9,567 nt of DNA from contig JAIECC010000287.1 in the NCBI GenBank assembly GCA_029068665.1, positions 1-9,567 of the forward strand, written 5' to 3'. The notes beneath the pieces were generated by a model, which did not search any database, was not told where the DNA came from, and saw only the letters and a program-made list of their open reading frames with translations. The stretch is from Lachnospiraceae bacterium (GTDB lineage: Bacteria; Bacillota; Clostridia; Lachnospirales; Lachnospiraceae). The position numbers and the translations under genes are program-made. Shown here piece by piece: positions 7,214 to 9,567 of the stretch (within the stretch, counting starts at the first letter, position 1; every line of letters begins with the position of its first letter).

Positions 7214-8095
7214 ATGAAAAGAAAACACAATCAAGGTTTTTCATTAGTAGAGTTGCTGATTGCCATTGCCATACTATCATTGATTATGATTGCACTTGCC
7301 AGCTTTATGGGTACGACGACGAACAGTTATGTGCGTTCCAGAAATGATATCGAACTGCAGCAGGCAGGGCAAGAGGTACTGGATCTGATTTCAGATAAGC
7401 TCATGCAGGCAAAGCTGGTGCGGATTGGGACCGCAACCAGGGAGTATGCGGCAGTGGGTACGGCTGGTTCTGAGAAGGCAGGCGCTGATTTTGCATTGTT
7501 GGATGATGCAGGAGCACCACTTACAACCATAGACAGCAGACCAAGGTATTCCTTTGATGCCTTAACGGAGACTGCAATTACCGATACGAATTATTTAACG
7601 TACATTGCAGTTGTTTATGAGGCGGCAACTACAGATGCTTCCGGTGGCGATGCCTATGGAGCTTCCATCGATATATTTTATTTTAAGGGTGGAGATATCT
7701 ATTTGTTCCGTAATAGTGGAAGTACGTTTGTTCGCCCGTCTTCGAATGGGGATGGTGCCAATCCGGATCCGGACCCTACGGTAGAAGAGTTGGATAGTTA
7801 TTTTACATCATATATTGATGCTGTAAGAAATACTGTGAATAATGGTTCTGTGGAAGACCTGAGGCAAAATTATTTGCTGTGCAACACAAATATGCATGAG
7901 GAAGCAGTTCCGGCTGCTGGTGTCTATGCACTGCCGGATGAAAATGCGTTGTACCTGTACATGGACTTCGAAAAACAGGGTATGGAGAATCGGGCGGAAG
8001 GCATGGTAACCATTCGAAATAGTTATGTATTGAAGCCAAAGGACCCGCCTTCTGCAGGAAGCGGTTCTTCCGGTTCCGGTACACCTACACCATAA
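7214..8095 (+). CDS. PilW/GspJ-like minor prepilin (start set to 7214)
   Basis: With ATG 7214 the leader is MKRKHNQG, a normal eight-residue prepilin leader, cut before Phe9 to give mature FSLVE with Glu at +5. The helix covers about 9-33 and extends through NSYVRSRNDIELQQAGQEV, typical of PilW/GspJ. The following segment (about 50-70, LDLISDKLMQAKLVRIG) matches the conserved region in which PilW-type proteins track one helix face. The ectodomain (70-275) is beta-rich (TNYLTYIAVVYEA, ASIDIFYFKGGDIYLF) with an acidic Pro/Asp loop at 181-192. The C-terminus is a flexible Pro/Gly/Ser tail (277-293). Cys223 is the only cysteine. An upstream in-frame ATG at 7193 would overlap the previous stop (TGATG) and add seven residues, but it has no ribosome site, whereas GAGGGAGG at 7198-7205 sits well placed for 7214. 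The 293-residue length is in the range of PilW. Confidence 0.82.
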   Translation: MKRKHNQGFSLVELLIAIAILSLIMIALASFMGTTTNSYVRSRNDIELQQAGQEVLDLISDKLMQAKLVRIGTATREYAAVGTAGSEKAGADFALLDDAGAPLTTIDSRPRYSFDALTETAITDTNYLTYIAVVYEAATTDASGGDAYGASIDIFYFKGGDIYLFRNSGSTFVRPSSNGDGANPDPDPTVEELDSYFTSYIDAVRNTVNNGSVEDLRQNYLLCNTNMHEEAVPAAGVYALPDENALYLYMDFEKQGMENRAEGMVTIRNSYVLKPKDPPSAGSGSSGSGTPTP

Positions 8096-8126
8096 GTAAG
8101 ATAGAAAATGAGAAAGGAGCAAAATT

Positions 8127-9567
8127 ATGTTAAAAACTAAGAAATCTAAAATCATAATTGGCGCAGTAGCAATACTTGCGGTTCTGGTTGCATCTTCTAT
8201 CTGGGTCATGGCAAATATGAAATCGAATTCGGTAGATGATTTTGGATACCGGGCTTTGGCACAACTGGATGCAACCAGTGCAACATTAACACAGCTGGAT
8301 CATATCATTCAGGATTCCATTGATCCGGATAATGGTGATGCAAGCTTTTATAATGTGTCAATTATTACACCGGGTTCCGGTGATACGGCTGCAGTGGAAG
8401 CATTTTTTAAGAATAATGATAATGGCTTTCGCAAGTATGTGGTCAATGATAACCGAACCATTGATGATGAAATGAATCCGGATAAAGTTAGAGTGAATGT
8501 AATGAGCGTTGGTTCGTTGAATGCAATGTCTGCAGAAGCAATTGCTACGACACTGGGAAGTTCAGATTTGATTTATGTATATTCCGGAAGTGAGGTCTCT
8601 TATGTTGGAGGCAATGCAATGGGAGAGAACCTGTATGCATATCTTCATAATTATGCCTTCGGCTTAAATAAGCCGTTAATTATGAATTATGCATTGCCGG
8701 ATACTGGCGCTGAGGACGATGCAAAGCAGGATGATACTGTAACAGGTGTGGATTCCAGGGCATATCGTCTGACAAATAATGATTTTAAGAATAGTTGGAA
8801 GCGGACCAATACCACGAAAGTAGCTGACTGGACGGCTGATACAGCAGATGGGGATGTAGGAGATGTGTTAAAGGATTATGTTACTTCTCCTCGTTCCATT
8901 TATGTACCTTATACATTGAACAATGTAACCAGACCGGTGGGTTATGACTCTTGGGCAGACTATTGGAAGCGGAATGGTGAGGATGAGGCTACCTTAAATG
9001 TACTATACATTCATGGTGATGCCGCAGATCCAGATACAGTGGCGGCCAATATTCAGACAGAAGTTGATGCGTGGGTAAAGGATGGAGACCACTGGAATGC
9101 CGTATTTAATACGGCAATTGAAGATAATCTGCCGACGAAAGCAGTTGTTACAGCAGCAGCAGCAGGTGATTTGAAGCCGGAAGATTTCTATGGTGATGGT
9201 GGTGTTAAGAAATATGATTATATTCTGATTGCACCGGATACCTATAAGGATACGGATTTGACCGAAGAGACAGTTGCAGAGCTGGTTAAATTATCGGAAG
9301 ACAAGACCAATCGGACGTTAACCTATATCTTGTTTGGTGTCTTAAAAGGCAAAACAGTGGTTTCTGGTTCTGGTGGTGGAAGCAGTTCCGGTGGTAATGT
9401 CAGTCTGACAATTGATACTTCTACAAACTTTGGTAAGCTGATTGATTTATCAATTACTACCAATGGTTATGCAAAGAAAAACAATGTTCTGGTGGTTGGT
9501 TTTGCTTACATGAATACCATGGCAGCCAATCCGGATAAAAATCCGAACAAGATTAATAAGATTGTTA
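8127..9567 (+). CDS. Large exported or membrane-anchored protein of unknown function (3' partial)
   Basis: An open frame of 480 codons runs off the right edge. The start is supported by AAAGGAG (8113-8119), seven bases before ATG. Residues 1-7 are basic (MLKTKKS), followed by a hydrophobic segment at about 8-29 ending VMA; this could be an uncleaved anchor or a signal peptide cut after Ala29. There is no Gly-x4-Glu prepilin motif. The rest is soluble and acidic. Alternating strands and helices suggest alpha/beta folds: VRVNVMSVGSLNAMS with SSDLIYVYSG (121-154), LNVLYIHGD (290-298), and KYDYILIAPDTYKDTDLTEE with TLTYILFGVL (362-406). A GSGGGSSSGG linker (414-423) precedes a further beta-rich domain (VSLTIDTSTNFGKLIDLSITT, VLVVGFAYM). 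No cysteine is present. I do not recognise the family with confidence; it may belong to the long exported Lachnospiraceae proteins annotated DUF5057, which I cannot verify here. Its place after the minor pilins suggests a pilus-related surface role. Confidence 0.72.
   Translation, partial: MLKTKKSKIIIGAVAILAVLVASSIWVMANMKSNSVDDFGYRALAQLDATSATLTQLDHIIQDSIDPDNGDASFYNVSIITPGSGDTAAVEAFFKNNDNGFRKYVVNDNRTIDDEMNPDKVRVNVMSVGSLNAMSAEAIATTLGSSDLIYVYSGSEVSYVGGNAMGENLYAYLHNYAFGLNKPLIMNYALPDTGAEDDAKQDDTVTGVDSRAYRLTNNDFKNSWKRTNTTKVADWTADTADGDVGDVLKDYVTSPRSIYVPYTLNNVTRPVGYDSWADYWKRNGEDEATLNVLYIHGDAADPDTVAANIQTEVDAWVKDGDHWNAVFNTAIEDNLPTKAVVTAAAAGDLKPEDFYGDGGVKKYDYILIAPDTYKDTDLTEETVAELVKLSEDKTNRTLTYILFGVLKGKTVVSGSGGGSSSGGNVSLTIDTSTNFGKLIDLSITTNGYAKKNNVLVVGFAYMNTMAANPDKNPNKINKIV

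Noticed and set aside
6642..8095. Competence (ComG) pseudopilins
   Set aside because: ComG operons lack PilM, PilN and PilO homologues and their pseudopilins are small; the platform genes and giant pilins favour a type IV pilus.
8096..8126. Terminator or promoter between the PilW-like gene and the last gene
   Set aside because: The 31-base gap shows only a ribosome site, with no inverted repeat or T-run, so read-through within one operon is the simpler reading.
7808..8209. 133-codon open frame on the minus strand
   Set aside because: It lies across the 3' end of the PilW-like gene and the start of the next gene, has no recognisable domain and opposes the operon; it is a shadow frame.
9151..9168. 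GCA codon run resembling a trinucleotide repeat
   Set aside because: It encodes a short in-frame alanine stretch in a helix; too short to be a repeat element or phase-variation tract.

Overview
The window carries one strand-consistent, tightly packed gene cluster for a type IV pilus (T4P) machine. Seven genes lie on the + strand with gaps of 12, 14, -1, 12, 20 and 31 bases. No promoter, terminator, RNA gene, mobile element or CRISPR array is visible, and no stretch over 300 bases lacks a gene. Both ends are cut: the first gene lacks its start and the last lacks its stop. Strong purine-rich Shine-Dalgarno sites, moderately low GC and long multidomain pilins point to a Gram-positive Clostridia-type organism. 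Lachnospiraceae is my best guess, by general resemblance only.

Layout. Positions 2-1411 encode a PilM actin-like domain that continues in one frame into a PilN-like membrane and ferredoxin-like module (a PilM-PilN fusion). Positions 1424-2557 encode a PilO-like protein with an extra C-terminal domain. These two would form the inner-membrane alignment platform. Next come four proteins with class III (prepilin) leaders: a 502-aa PilV/GspI-like pilin (2572-4080), an 849-aa PilX/GspK-like protein lacking the usual Glu+5 (4080-6629), a 183-aa FimT/GspH-like pilin (6642-7193) and a PilW/GspJ-like pilin whose better start is 7214 (7214-8095). The last gene (8127 to beyond 9567) encodes a large exported or anchored protein with no prepilin leader.

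How they fit together (inference). PilM-N and PilO link the cytoplasmic motor to the pilus base. The four minor prepilins match the H-I-J-K set of type II secretion and the FimU-PilV-PilW-PilX set of T4P, which prime assembly and sit at the tip. The very large PilV- and PilX-like ectodomains suggest an elaborate tip. The last gene occupies the position that pilY1 holds in Gram-negative minor-pilin operons, so it is a candidate tip-associated or accessory surface protein. The motor ATPases, platform protein PilC, major pilin and prepilin peptidase are not in this window.

The main points for follow-up are the PilM-PilN fusion, the PilO extension, the giant pilins, the missing Glu+5, a recurring pair of ectodomain cysteines, and the unassigned last gene.
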